This document shows, in pieces, positions 13,551-22,300 of a DNA stretch of 26,646 nucleotides. The notes under the pieces were generated by a model, which saw nothing but the letters and a program-made list of their open reading frames with translations, was not told the origin of the DNA and did no database searches. The first letter of the stretch is position 1, and every line of letters begins with the position of its first letter. The translations under genes were made by a program, and so were the position numbers. The stretch is from Candidatus Staskawiczbacteria bacterium RIFCSPLOWO2_01_FULL_38_12b (GTDB taxonomy: Bacteria; Patescibacteriota; Minisyncoccia; Minisyncoccales; Staskawiczbacteraceae), in contig MHPA01000012.1 in assembly GCA_001820255.1 (NCBI GenBank), positions 4,094 to 30,739 on the forward strand, given 5' to 3'.

Positions 13551-14597
13551 TTATAGGTTTAAATATAAATAACTCTGTGAACCGGATATTGACTTCAAGG
13601 CCAACCTATCTATTCTTGGATTATCTGGATATCGATTAATAGTCATACTCTCAACTAATCCAAGACTCCAAAAACCTTTTTCTGATAATACCTTTTCTTT
13701 TATCTTTTCTTTTTCTTTATCGTTAAGGCCTCCGTTGTTTAAGATAAACTTGTCAAAGAAGGCCTGACTAGCACCTGTTTCTGCCTCTGAGAACTTTTTG
13801 GCAGATTCTGCGGCTTCTTGATTTTTTCTTTTTGTTTCTAATTGTTTCAAATAATCAGTAATGATTCTTGGTGGCTTCCAATAGTCACGTTGTTCAACAG
13901 AGGCAAGTTCAGTCCTGCAAGCTTCGTATACTTCTTGAGGCGTTACTTTCAGCGCTTTCATCATATCAAGAATTTCTGAACCTTTGATTGGGTCTAAATA
14001 ACGAAATGTCTCCATTACATCATATTCTCCACTCATTTCTGATAGCCTTTTTTCATATTTCGATTTATCGGTTTCTACTTCTTTGACATCGGTAACAGCT
14101 TCTACGCTTTTTGGCATTTCCGGAGTTTCACTAGAAGTGACATCTACATTTTCTACCCCAACCAGCCAATCCTCTATTTCTTTAAATCTTTTTTTGGCGA
14201 ATCCTATTACTGAGGACCGATGAATCCCTGGTTGAAAATCAAGAAAATCACTATTCAAACCATCGATGATTTTATTAAACGCTTCAACTTTTTCTTTCGG
14301 CAACAAGCCAGTTTTTGAGTATTCTTTCCCTTTTTCACTGTTTACTATTCCTACCTTTATATCACCACCGGCGTCTTGGGATACATTCACCTCATAATCA
14401 GTCCACTCTTTTAATTTCTTGGCGTTGGTAATCGTGGCGGGTGTTTTTGCTTGTTCAAGCACATCTATGCCCGTTTCAGGCGTGCCCTGTGCTTCAACTT
14501 CTGCCATCGCTACTTTGATCTTTGCTGACTCTATTGCTTGCTCTGGAGTCTCTCCTGGAACTTCGCCAGAAGGAATGTTTGATTCGTTAGTATTCAT
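13551..14597 (-). CDS. Hypothetical soluble acidic protein
   Basis: This 348-residue protein begins with a low-complexity Glu/Pro/Thr-rich segment (about 50 residues), probably disordered. A middle region contains VNVSQDAGGDIKVGIVNSEKG and a helical part around FQPGIHRSSVIGFAKKRFKEIEDWL, followed by another acidic linker. The C-terminal half is helical and charged. There is no signal peptide, transmembrane helix or catalytic motif. The alternating linkers suggest two or three small domains. Function unknown. Confidence 0.75.
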   Translation of the reverse strand: MNTNESNIPSGEVPGETPEQAIESAKIKVAMAEVEAQGTPETGIDVLEQAKTPATITNAKKLKEWTDYEVNVSQDAGGDIKVGIVNSEKGKEYSKTGLLPKEKVEAFNKIIDGLNSDFLDFQPGIHRSSVIGFAKKRFKEIEDWLVGVENVDVTSSETPEMPKSVEAVTDVKEVETDKSKYEKRLSEMSGEYDVMETFRYLDPIKGSEILDMMKALKVTPQEVYEACRTELASVEQRDYWKPPRIITDYLKQLETKRKNQEAAESAKKFSEAETGASQAFFDKFILNNGGLNDKEKEKIKEKVLSEKGFWSLGLVESMTINRYPDNPRIDRLALKSISGSQSYLYLNL

Positions 14598-14661
14598 ATT
14601 TTTACATTAAATATTGCCTTATTTTATATCTTTTAATTCTTAGATGCAAATATAAAAAATA

Positions 14662-16068
14662 TTAGATATTATATTCTCCTCCCAAGCTCGGGATTTCAAC
14701 CTTCAATAATGGAAACTCCTTTTGTACCAAACCTTTAAACGCCATGGCTTCGGGCATTTCAGTGTGGACTAAAAATACGCTCTTAAGCTCTTTAATATGC
14801 TCAACATATGACAATAAATCTTTTTGGTCGGCGTGGGCTGAAAGTTCGTCCAAGGTAATTACCTTTGCCTTTGGGGCATACTCCTGCCCATAAATTTTCA
14901 CGGGACTTACGCCTTCTTGAAGGCGCCGCCCCAGCGTATTTTGCGCCTGATATCCGGTAATTAAAATAATATTATTTGGATCTTCAATGTTATTTTTTAA
15001 ATGGTGTAAAATCCGGCCGCCTTCACACATGCCAGACCCCGCAATAATAATCAACGGGCCCTTTTTATTGTTAATGCTTTTGGATTCTTCAATGGAAGCG
15101 GTAGTTATTAAATTTTTAAATAAAAATGCCTTTTCTCCCTTTTCTCCAAAATCTTTCCAAAACGTTTCGTCAAAATCTGAAGTGTACGCATTAAACACTC
15201 GGGTAATTTTTTGAGCCAGCGGACTATCAATAAAAATGGGGAGTGCAGGCAGGTCTTTGTTATCCGTGAGTTTGTGGAGTATGTAAATTAATTCTTGCGT
15301 TCTGCCCAACGAAAACGCCGGTACGATAATCTTGCTTTTATGCTTTACCGCTTCATTGATAATGTTTTTTAAATCAACTTCCAAATCGGCCACGGGTCGG
15401 TGGATTCTATTTCCGTAGGTGCATTCCATAATAATTGTTTGGGCCTGTTCTTGTACAAATTCCGGATCACGTAAAATGGGTAAAAACTTCCGCCCCAAGT
15501 CGCCTGTAAAAACCAATCGTTTTATCAATCCCCTCTCTTTAATTTCCAACAACGTCACCGCAGACCCTAAAATATGCCCGGCATCATAAAATTTAAAACG
15601 GATATTTTCGTTAAGTTGCGTCCATGCATTGCTTAACCGAAAATACGGCACCGGCGCAAAGTGACCGAAGGTTTTTTTAACATCCTGTTGAGTATAAATC
15701 GGCTCAATAGGCTTTTGACCTACAGGAAGATGCTTATTATAATACATAGCATCTTGCTCTTGGATATTGGCATTATCTTCCATGATAAATTTAGCAATGT
15801 CGGCCGTGGGAGCGGTGCAATAAATTTTCCCGGCGAATCCTTCTTTTACCAAGGTAGGCAGCATTCCACAATGATCCAAATGCGTATGGGAAAGTATTAC
15901 GGCGTTTACCTTGCGGGCGTCAAAAGCCAATGTTTTATTTAATTGGTTTGAAACTTCACGCTTGCCCTGATGCATTCCGCAATCCAAAAGCAGGTTAAAA
16001 CCCTCGGTCTCAATTAAGTATTTTGACCCGGTCACTGTTTGGGTTGCGCCGTAAAATGTTATTTTCAC
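14662..16068 (-). CDS. Metallo-beta-lactamase/beta-CASP nuclease (YSH1/CPSF-like)
   Basis: This 468-residue protein has the zinc-binding HTHLDH (61-66), a later GHILGSA with a metal-binding His, GDLGRK with its Asp, and the beta-CASP motifs PAFSLGRTQEL, GSGMCEGGRI and SAHADQ. Such enzymes are RNA endo- or 5'-exonucleases related to archaeal and eukaryotic CPSF subunits (COG1236). It lacks the N-terminal KH domains of archaeal aCPSF1. The start is GTG at 16068, directly after a palindromic repeat. A role in RNA processing is likely but not shown. Confidence 0.93.
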   Translation of the reverse strand: MKITFYGATQTVTGSKYLIETEGFNLLLDCGMHQGKREVSNQLNKTLAFDARKVNAVILSHTHLDHCGMLPTLVKEGFAGKIYCTAPTADIAKFIMEDNANIQEQDAMYYNKHLPVGQKPIEPIYTQQDVKKTFGHFAPVPYFRLSNAWTQLNENIRFKFYDAGHILGSAVTLLEIKERGLIKRLVFTGDLGRKFLPILRDPEFVQEQAQTIIMECTYGNRIHRPVADLEVDLKNIINEAVKHKSKIIVPAFSLGRTQELIYILHKLTDNKDLPALPIFIDSPLAQKITRVFNAYTSDFDETFWKDFGEKGEKAFLFKNLITTASIEESKSINNKKGPLIIIAGSGMCEGGRILHHLKNNIEDPNNIILITGYQAQNTLGRRLQEGVSPVKIYGQEYAPKAKVITLDELSAHADQKDLLSYVEHIKELKSVFLVHTEMPEAMAFKGLVQKEFPLLKVEIPSLGGEYNI

Positions 16069-16184
16069 TTAAAGATGCGACCCCAATCCACAAATGACAT
16101 CCCTGCCTGCCGGCAGGCAGGCGAATGTTACGAATACGAAAACGTATTAGTAGATTAGGGTGCAATTAGTATATTGGTGTCGCT
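16069..16184. repeat. Intergenic palindromic repeat, family C/D, with a nested GC palindrome
   Basis: Read on minus it starts at the ybaB stop with GCGACACCAATATACTAAT and ends near the next start with ATTTGTGGATTGGGGTCGC, an imperfect inverted match. Inside lies the perfect 20-base palindrome CCTGCCTGCCGGCAGGCAGG. It shares GCGAYRCCAATATACKAAT with 9736-9851. Confidence 0.75.
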
Positions 16185-16439
16185 TTAAATGCCAAAGCCT
16201 GACTGCATCATTTTTTGCGCCAAAGTTTTTTGTATTTCTTCCCGTGCTTTATTTAGGCAATGTTTTAATGCTTCTTGCTGGTCTTGGATTTCCAATTCCG
16301 GATTTAGTTTTATTTCTTCAATTTCAAAAGCGCCGTTGATAGTAACCGATACTCCTCTGTCTTCAAATACCAGCCTCTCTTTTTTAAAAGAATCCTGCAT
16401 TTTTTTTAGTTCGTGTAATTTTTTAATATTATCAAACAT
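16185..16439 (-). CDS. YbaB/EbfC family nucleoid-associated protein
   Basis: This 84-residue protein matches the YbaB family: an N-terminal helix (LHELKKMQDSFKK), the strand pattern VSVTINGAFEIEEIKLNPEL and a C-terminal helix with KAREEIQKTLAQKM. YbaB proteins are small DNA-binding dimers. An open frame extends to 16490, but the start at 16439 gives the canonical MFDNIKKL N-terminus. The earlier region is a twin-hairpin leader. At 84 residues it is somewhat shorter than the usual 100-110. Confidence 0.9.
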   Translation of the reverse strand: MFDNIKKLHELKKMQDSFKKERLVFEDRGVSVTINGAFEIEEIKLNPELEIQDQQEALKHCLNKAREEIQKTLAQKMMQSGFGI

Positions 16440-16441
16440 GG

Positions 16442-16503
16442 CAATTTTTAATTTATTAAAAATTGACACCGAGCACAAAATGCAGAACATTTCTGTGCTT
16501 GGT
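16442..16503 (-). promoter_or_regulatory. Twin-hairpin leader directly before ybaB
   Basis: CAATTTTTAAT/ATTAAAAATTG (16442-16465) ends two bases before the ATG. It is preceded on the transcript by ACCAAGCACA/TGTGCTCGGT (16468-16503). The layout and the ACCGAG/CTTGGT ends match the secE leader, including the same non-Watson-Crick position. Confidence 0.7.
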
Positions 16504-16513
16504 TATCAGTATT

Positions 16514-17131
16514 TTAATGTAAGTGCTCAAGACTATTTAACGTATGCACTTTTACGGTTTTCCGCCAGTCAGCGGATTTGAAAATTTCCAAAATAGTTAT
16601 TGCCGTATTTTCCGGCCGATACATTTTGTAATTTTCTTCGGTAATTTCCTTGTCAAAAATATGCAAATATAATATTCCCAACGCACTGCCATGGCTTACC
16701 AAAAATACCGTATCGTGTTCGTGCCTGCTTACCAAATTGTCAAAAAATGCTCCAACCCGCGCCTTTAGCTCAACGTAGTTTTCGCCTTTTGGCGGTTTAA
16801 ATAAATGAAACGGTTCGCTGGCCTTTGCTTTTATTTTTTTCCATTCGTGCTTTGGCAGACTTTCATAAATCCCCAAATTCTGTTCTTTTAAATGGGCTAT
16901 TTCTGCCACTTTGGCGCCGGGGTGGTGTTTTAGCACTTCCTGTGCTGTGTGCACCGCCCGCTTTTGTGGACTAATATAGACAAAATGAATATCTTCTTTT
17001 TTTAAAAAATCTGCTAATTTTTTAGCCTGCTGCTTACCTATATCGGTAAGCAAAGGGTCAACATCCCGTCCGATATTGATTTCCTTTACGTTTTCAGAAG
17101 TCTCCGCATGTCGTGCGATAATTACCTTCAT
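16514..17131 (-). CDS. Histidine phosphatase superfamily protein (phosphoglycerate mutase-like)
   Basis: The N-terminal ARHAETSEN carries the catalytic R7-H8 (RHA instead of RHG). R58 in SPQKRAVHTAQ, E83 in LKEQNLGIYE and the second His in VSHGSALG (H147) complete the active site. The protein has 205 residues, typical for the cofactor-dependent PGM-like/PhoE group. Whether it is a glycolytic mutase or a general phosphatase cannot be decided from sequence; the LGIYE motif fits GpmB/CobC-like phosphatases. It is followed closely by ybaB. Confidence 0.9.
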   Translation of the reverse strand: MKVIIARHAETSENVKEINIGRDVDPLLTDIGKQQAKKLADFLKKEDIHFVYISPQKRAVHTAQEVLKHHPGAKVAEIAHLKEQNLGIYESLPKHEWKKIKAKASEPFHLFKPPKGENYVELKARVGAFFDNLVSRHEHDTVFLVSHGSALGILYLHIFDKEITEENYKMYRPENTAITILEIFKSADWRKTVKVHTLNSLEHLH

Positions 17132-17144
17132 ATTGTTTTAAAAA

Positions 17145-17777
17145 TTATTCTTCGTTCCAATAATCAACCCACCTGTCATAAGAATTATATTTTACATCTT
17201 CTCTTTTCCAGAAAACTTCTATCTTTTTAGTTTTGGGATGATTCGTTAATTGATCTAATGCCTTAGAGCTTAATTCTACTCCCCGTGGGTTTGTCCCTCG
17301 TTTCGGAAGCTTTATATACTTTTTCCTACCTAAATTTTCTAAAACTTCTTCTTGCACTTCTTTTGGTAAAAGATAAAAATATCCTATATCATCCCAGTTT
17401 ATTTGCACCAAAATAGTATCACAGGTTGGATTATAAGTTTTACTAAATTCTAACGCTTTTTTAGGATCAACTGTCCAGATTAATTTAACTCCATTTATTT
17501 TCTTACCGGACACGGTCTTTATTGATAATGGTTTATCAAATACCATCACGTCAGTCTCGGATTTAGTTATGGGTATATTTGTTTTAACATCTTCTGGGCC
17601 AAATTTATAAATTAATAATGCGATCACGATTCGCTCTCGCGCAGAACCAACCTCCATACCTAATTTACCATCTCTTGAATTATCTATTTCTGTTAATTGA
17701 AAAAGATACGGTAACTTTTTCTTAATTTTTTCAACTATTTTTGAATCTTCGAAAATTGATCCTATATTTTTATTCAT
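17145..17777 (-). CDS. Type II restriction endonuclease paired with the C5 methyltransferase
   Basis: This 210-residue protein overlaps the methyltransferase stop by four bases, the usual layout of a type II system. A PD-(D/E)xK-like core is suggested by E43 in GMEVGSARERIVIALL, then SETDVMV with its Asp and PLSIKT as the third strand. Residues near the C-terminus are basic and aromatic. It is similar in size and layout to ThaI-type enzymes (CGCG cutters), but that link is a weak guess. Its target should match that of the methyltransferase. Confidence 0.75.
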   Translation of the reverse strand: MNKNIGSIFEDSKIVEKIKKKLPYLFQLTEIDNSRDGKLGMEVGSARERIVIALLIYKFGPEDVKTNIPITKSETDVMVFDKPLSIKTVSGKKINGVKLIWTVDPKKALEFSKTYNPTCDTILVQINWDDIGYFYLLPKEVQEEVLENLGRKKYIKLPKRGTNPRGVELSSKALDQLTNHPKTKKIEVFWKREDVKYNSYDRWVDYWNEE

Positions 17778-18760
17778 AAATTTTGATTTAAAAAATTTTC
17801 AACCTTTTCTGCAATGTGCCAAGCAAAAACGGGTGGAACCGCATTTCCTATTTGTTTATATGCGCTTGATGTTGATGGATAAAAAATAAAATCATCTGGG
17901 AAAGATTGGATTCTTGCCGCCTCTCTAGCTGATAATCTTCTTTTTTTATTCCAATGAAATTCAATATTACCATGATGTTCGGCTCTCATTGTTGGTCCAA
18001 TTTTATCTTTATTAACAAAACTATTGCCTTGCGTGCCATGGAAGTACTTTGCCTTTGACCAAAAATGGTTGTGAATTTCACCTTCTTTTATTTCCTCAAG
18101 ATCACCAATAGCTTCTGACAAAGTCATTCTTTTTTCTTTTGTAAAAATTGGTTCAGGAAAAGTAAATTTTGGTAAATTTCTTTTTTTATCAGTACCGACA
18201 ATAATAACTCTTTCTCTATTTTCTGGAACTCCAAAATCAGCTACATGGAATAATTTATATTCTACATCGTAATCGAGATCAGCAAAATCCTTTTTTATGA
18301 TCTCTATGGCTTTTCCACCATTCATACTTAGCAGTCCTTTCACATTCTCTGCAAGAAATAATGCTGGTCTAAGCCTCCTAACTGTTTCTACCATACTTTT
18401 ATAAAGATTACCCCTTTTTGTTTCAAATCCTTTTCTTTTACCTGCTAAACTAAAATCTTGACACGGGAAACCACCAACCACAACATCAACAGATTGTGGC
18501 ATTTTAGAACTAAATAAATCTGGATAATTATTATTTAATAATTTTACAATATCCCCACAAACAATTGGTTTTTTTAAATTCTTCCGAAATGTAAAACAAG
18601 CATTCTCATCAATATCGTTCGCCCAAACAAGATCAAAATTTCTTTTTTCAAAATTTTTACCAAAAATATTAAAATTGCCAGCAAAACCTAAATCCAAACC
18701 CCCGCAACCAGCGAAGAGCGATACAATTGAGTATTTTTTATTGATTTTATCTTTTAACAT
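17774..18760 (-). CDS. DNA (cytosine-5) methyltransferase
   Basis: This 328-residue protein shows the C5-methyltransferase motifs in order: I (SLFAGCGGLDLGF), IV with catalytic Cys (GGFPCQDFS, C100), VI (ENVKGL), VIII (ENRERVIIVG), IX (RLSAREAARIQSFPDDF) and X (QIGNAVPP). The target-recognition domain between VIII and IX is short, as in single-specificity enzymes. It protects against the adjacent endonuclease. The upstream region holds large palindromes, including a possible promoter. Confidence 0.97.
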   Translation of the reverse strand: MLKDKINKKYSIVSLFAGCGGLDLGFAGNFNIFGKNFEKRNFDLVWANDIDENACFTFRKNLKKPIVCGDIVKLLNNNYPDLFSSKMPQSVDVVVGGFPCQDFSLAGKRKGFETKRGNLYKSMVETVRRLRPALFLAENVKGLLSMNGGKAIEIIKKDFADLDYDVEYKLFHVADFGVPENRERVIIVGTDKKRNLPKFTFPEPIFTKEKRMTLSEAIGDLEEIKEGEIHNHFWSKAKYFHGTQGNSFVNKDKIGPTMRAEHHGNIEFHWNKKRRLSAREAARIQSFPDDFIFYPSTSSAYKQIGNAVPPVFAWHIAEKVENFLNQNL

Positions 18761-18796
18761 TTAAAGTATTTACACTGTTATTTTACTATTTTTAAG

Positions 18797-18830
18797 AAAT
18801 AAGAAACAGTATTGGTACTGTTTCTTATTT
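18797..18830. repeat. Perfect 15-bp hairpin upstream of the methyltransferase
   Basis: AAATAAGAAACAGTA and TACTGTTTCTTATTT are exact reverse complements with a TTGG loop. It lies 37 bases before the methyltransferase ATG. No T-run follows on minus. It could be an operator or leader hairpin controlling the restriction-modification operon. Confidence 0.7.
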
Positions 18831-18832
18831 GC

Positions 18833-19016
18833 TATATACTTTGAATTACGAAACTCTTCGGAGATATTTTTCCCAAATTTGGAGATAGAAATTTGATAGA
18901 ATTTATAGGCGTAGCCAAGGGCTACGCATAGAAATTATAGCGAATTTGTAGCCCAAATTTAGGAAAAAGACTCCGAAACTCGTTTTCAAGGTGAGTTTCG
19001 TAATTCAAAGTATATA
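18833..19016. repeat. 184-base nested palindrome between the MazG-like and methyltransferase genes
   Basis: The outer arms (18833-18856 and 18993-19016) are a perfect 24-bp inverted repeat. Inside are TTCGGAG/CTCCGAA, TTTTTCC/GGAAAAA, AAATTT boxes and the hairpin GCGTAGCC/GGCTACGC. The core again has TTTGATAGAAT on plus and CGCTATAAT on minus, as at 12964-13122. The whole gap contains no gene. Confidence 0.85.
18934..18942 (-). promoter_or_regulatory. Candidate methyltransferase promoter (-10 TATAAT)
   Basis: TATAAT reads toward the methyltransferase, inside the palindrome core. Its upstream base context is CGC instead of TGC, so it is a weaker extended -10 than the copies near nusG and at the window end. 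No clear -35 is present. Confidence 0.35.
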
Positions 19017-19054
19017 TCTAAATTCTTAACGCTCTTTATGTACGCCTAGATATT

Positions 19055-19357
19055 TTATCTGTTAATCCATTTTTTAGTTATTGCTTCTTCCAAGTCAATA
19101 TTCATTACATGAGCGTTAACCATTACCATACCCAAAACATCGGCTAATTCTTTTGCTACTTCCTCTTTAGATATTTCTTCTGCAAGATGTTTTTCCGGGC
19201 GGCTCTTTTTTCTGTGGATTAAAACTGCTTGCGATAACTCGCCAACCTCTTCGTATAATTTTAGCAAAGCAAAATCTTGATCAATAGTAATGTTATATTG
19301 CTTTCCATAATTTAAAGCATTTTCTACCACCTTTTTTTCAACTTCTTTAAAATCCAT
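19055..19357 (-). CDS. MazG-like nucleotide pyrophosphohydrolase
   Basis: This 100-residue all-helical protein has the metal-binding pattern E37xxE40 (YEEVGELSQAV) and E70xxD73 (AKELADVLGMV) of the MazG/all-alpha NTP pyrophosphatase superfamily. These enzymes hydrolyse (d)NTPs to monophosphates; the exact substrate is unknown. Its ATG overlaps the gyrB stop by one base (TAATG), so it is translationally coupled to gyrB. Confidence 0.88.
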   Translation of the reverse strand: MDFKEVEKKVVENALNYGKQYNITIDQDFALLKLYEEVGELSQAVLIHRKKSRPEKHLAEEISKEEVAKELADVLGMVMVNAHVMNIDLEEAITKKWINR

Positions 19358-22300
19358 TATATGTCTAGGTTTTTTACACTCTTGGCGTGCGTCTGAATAA
19401 ACTTTTTTCTTGGCTCAACCTCTTCGCCCATTAAAATGTCAAACGTTTTATCGGTTTGGTGTGCGTCTTCAATTTGCACCTGCAACAACAATCTGTTTGC
19501 CGGATTCATCGTAGTATCCCAGAGCTGTTCGGAATCCATTTCTCCTAAACCTTTATATCGCTGTAAATTAATACCGGTGGTTTTTTCCATTTTTCCAACG
19601 ATACCGTCTTTTTGCTCTTCGGTATAGGCATATTGCACGCTTTTCCCCTGCTGGATTTTATACAACGGCGGCTGGGCAATGTAAATATATCCAGCTTCCA
19701 TAATAGGTTTAAAATACCGATAAAATAAGGTTAACAATAAAGTCCTAATATGGCTTCCATCCACATCGGCATCGGTCATAATAATAATTCTATGATATCG
19801 TAATTTTTCTAAACTGAAGTCTTCGGCCACCGCAGTTCCGAGGGCAATAATAATTGATTTTATTTCTTTTGAAGAAAGCATTTTATCAAGCCTGGCCCGC
19901 TCCACATTTAAAATTTTTCCTTTCAACGGCAAAATAGCCTGAAATCTCCGGTCGCGGGCCATTTTGGCGCTATTGTGAACAAAAACCCCAGAAGCCAAAG
20001 CAAAATTATGAGTTCCCGGAACTTCAATATCATACACGTCAATTTTTTCTTTTAACTTGATAATCTTTTTTATTTTATGATTGTAATTTAAAACTGCTTC
20101 TTGTAATTTTTTTTCGTCCCCGCTAAAAAATCTTTCTTTTATAGTTTCGTACTTTAATAAACTCTTATCATTTTTAGCCAATCTTTCTTCTTGATATGAT
20201 TTTTTATCTATTTTACCAACCTTTTCAGATACACTCTTCATTATGCTTAAAAATTTTCTTAAATATGTTTGATTATAAGAAGCCTTTCTTTGTATTCTAA
20301 ATTCCGGCGTCCATTGTTTTTTAGTTTCTTTTGCTCTCCACGCCAAAAGACTTTTATCTTGCCATTGTTTTTTTGCCAACGAAGATAGTTCCCTTTTCAA
20401 TTCTGGATGCTTTATAAAAAACTCTACTACTTTTCCAGACTGTTTCTTTACGTTTTCAGTATTTGACCAATATTCTTTCTGATTGTCATTTAATAATTCA
20501 TTATTCTTTTGGCGATATTCCGCGTTATTTTCATAAAATGCCAAAAACTTGCCAACCATGAATTCTTTATACTCTTCGCTCTCCCATTGTTTTTTTGCCC
20601 TCTTGCTTAACATGGCAGACATTGCAGGTGCGCTCATTATCTTGCTGATTTTTTGCTTGTACTCTTTTGTTTGATGAGCCTGCCTAGCATTCTCTTTTGC
20701 CAAATCAGTATGCAAGGTAAACTTTGCGTGTGTTCTGTGATGTTGTAAATGACCCTCTCTGGTCATTCTTATTATATTAGTTGGGTTATTATTTAGTTTA
20801 TTAAAATCTATATGATGTTTATGGTCTCCACTATTTTTTAAGTATACGTCATTTTCTAAATTGTAATTATCAGATAACATATGGGTAAAAATCCATTTTG
20901 AATTTTGTGGGTTTAGCACCATTTCATATCCCTTAATGGTTATCCTGCCACCCAATTTTGATACTTTTTTATAAAGAGGCATTAAAGAATCTTCCGAGGT
21001 TAAATCTTTAGCCATTATATAATTACCGCCCCTTAACATAAACTTGTGATCCGGTGTGCAAACCAACTCTGCATTATTGTCTAAAATAATTTTAATAACT
21101 TCCGTATTTTTTTTATTAATTCTTGGGTTTAAAATTTGTTCTACACCAACACTGCCATCATCTTTAATGGTATAGCAGAAATTTTTCTTTCCATCCGCAT
21201 CTTCTTTGACTAAATCTATAAAAGATATGTTTCTGCCATCAGCCAAAGCAATTTCAGTATTTCCATCAAAACACCCACCTGCGGAATCCCCCTCCACGAT
21301 ATATAATTCCGATTCTTCCGGATCCTTACTCAAACAGTCGGATAATTTCCCTGGCAACGCCAAGCCTTCTAAAATACCTTTTCGTAATACGGTTTGGCGT
21401 GCGGCTTTGGCGGCAAGGCGGGCTTTTGTTGCCAATAAACAATTTTCAATAATGGCACGGGCATCGGTCGGGTTTCTTTCCAGGTAATCAGTTAAACCTT
21501 CAGCGACCGCATCTTCCACAGCGCCTTTGGCTTCGGGGTTGCCCAGTTTGGCTTTGGTTTGACCTTCAAATTGCGGATTTCTTATTTTTACCGAAATCAC
21601 GGCGGTCAATCCTTCACGCACATCGTCGCCCGAAAAATTTTCATCTTTTTCTTTTAAAAATCCTTCACGCCGAGCGTAGGCGTTTAGGCACCGGGTCAGC
21701 GCTGTCCTAAAACCCGAAATATGAGTTCCGCCTTCGGGCGTGTAAATATTGTTGGCAAATGATTGCTCAGTGCATTCCATTTCCTGGGTATATTGAAACG
21801 CAGCTTCAATAGCCACATCGCTTTTTGTCGTTGCCACGGAAAAAATATTCTGGTGGCGGGGCGTGTTTCCTGAAACTAAAAATTTTACAAAACTTCCCAC
21901 GCCTCCCTCAAAATAAAAAGTGTATTGAGAATATTCTTCCTTTTTTCTTTCGTCTTTGAAAGTTATTTTTACGCCACGGGTCAAATAGGCCTGCTGGCGC
22001 ACATGGTTTAAAATCTTTTTTGAATCATATTTTATTTCAGGAAAAATTTGTGGATCGGCATCAAACATAATAGTGGTTCCTGATTTCTTGCTGTCTTCCA
22101 CTTTTTTTACAACCCCCTTTGGCACGCCCCTGAAATATTCTTGCCGATACAAACCCCCATCGCGTGCCACTTGTGCTTCCATAAACGTTGATAATGCACA
22201 GACAACCGAAACTCCCACGCCATGCAAACCTCCGGAAACTTTGTAGGCGTCTCCGCCAAATTTTCCGCCAGCGTGCAACGTAGTCAAAACGGTTTCCAGA

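Noticed and set aside
16102..16124. The CCTGCCTGCCGGCAGGCAGG palindrome as a recombination or protein-binding site
   Set aside because: Such palindromes are a frequent repeat in genomes of this kind as I recall them; nothing here ties this copy to a function, so it is only listed within repeat C.
16440..16490. The upstream extension of ybaB to 16490
   Set aside because: It would add 17 residues encoded by the twin-hairpin leader; YbaB proteins usually begin at the MFDNI-like position.
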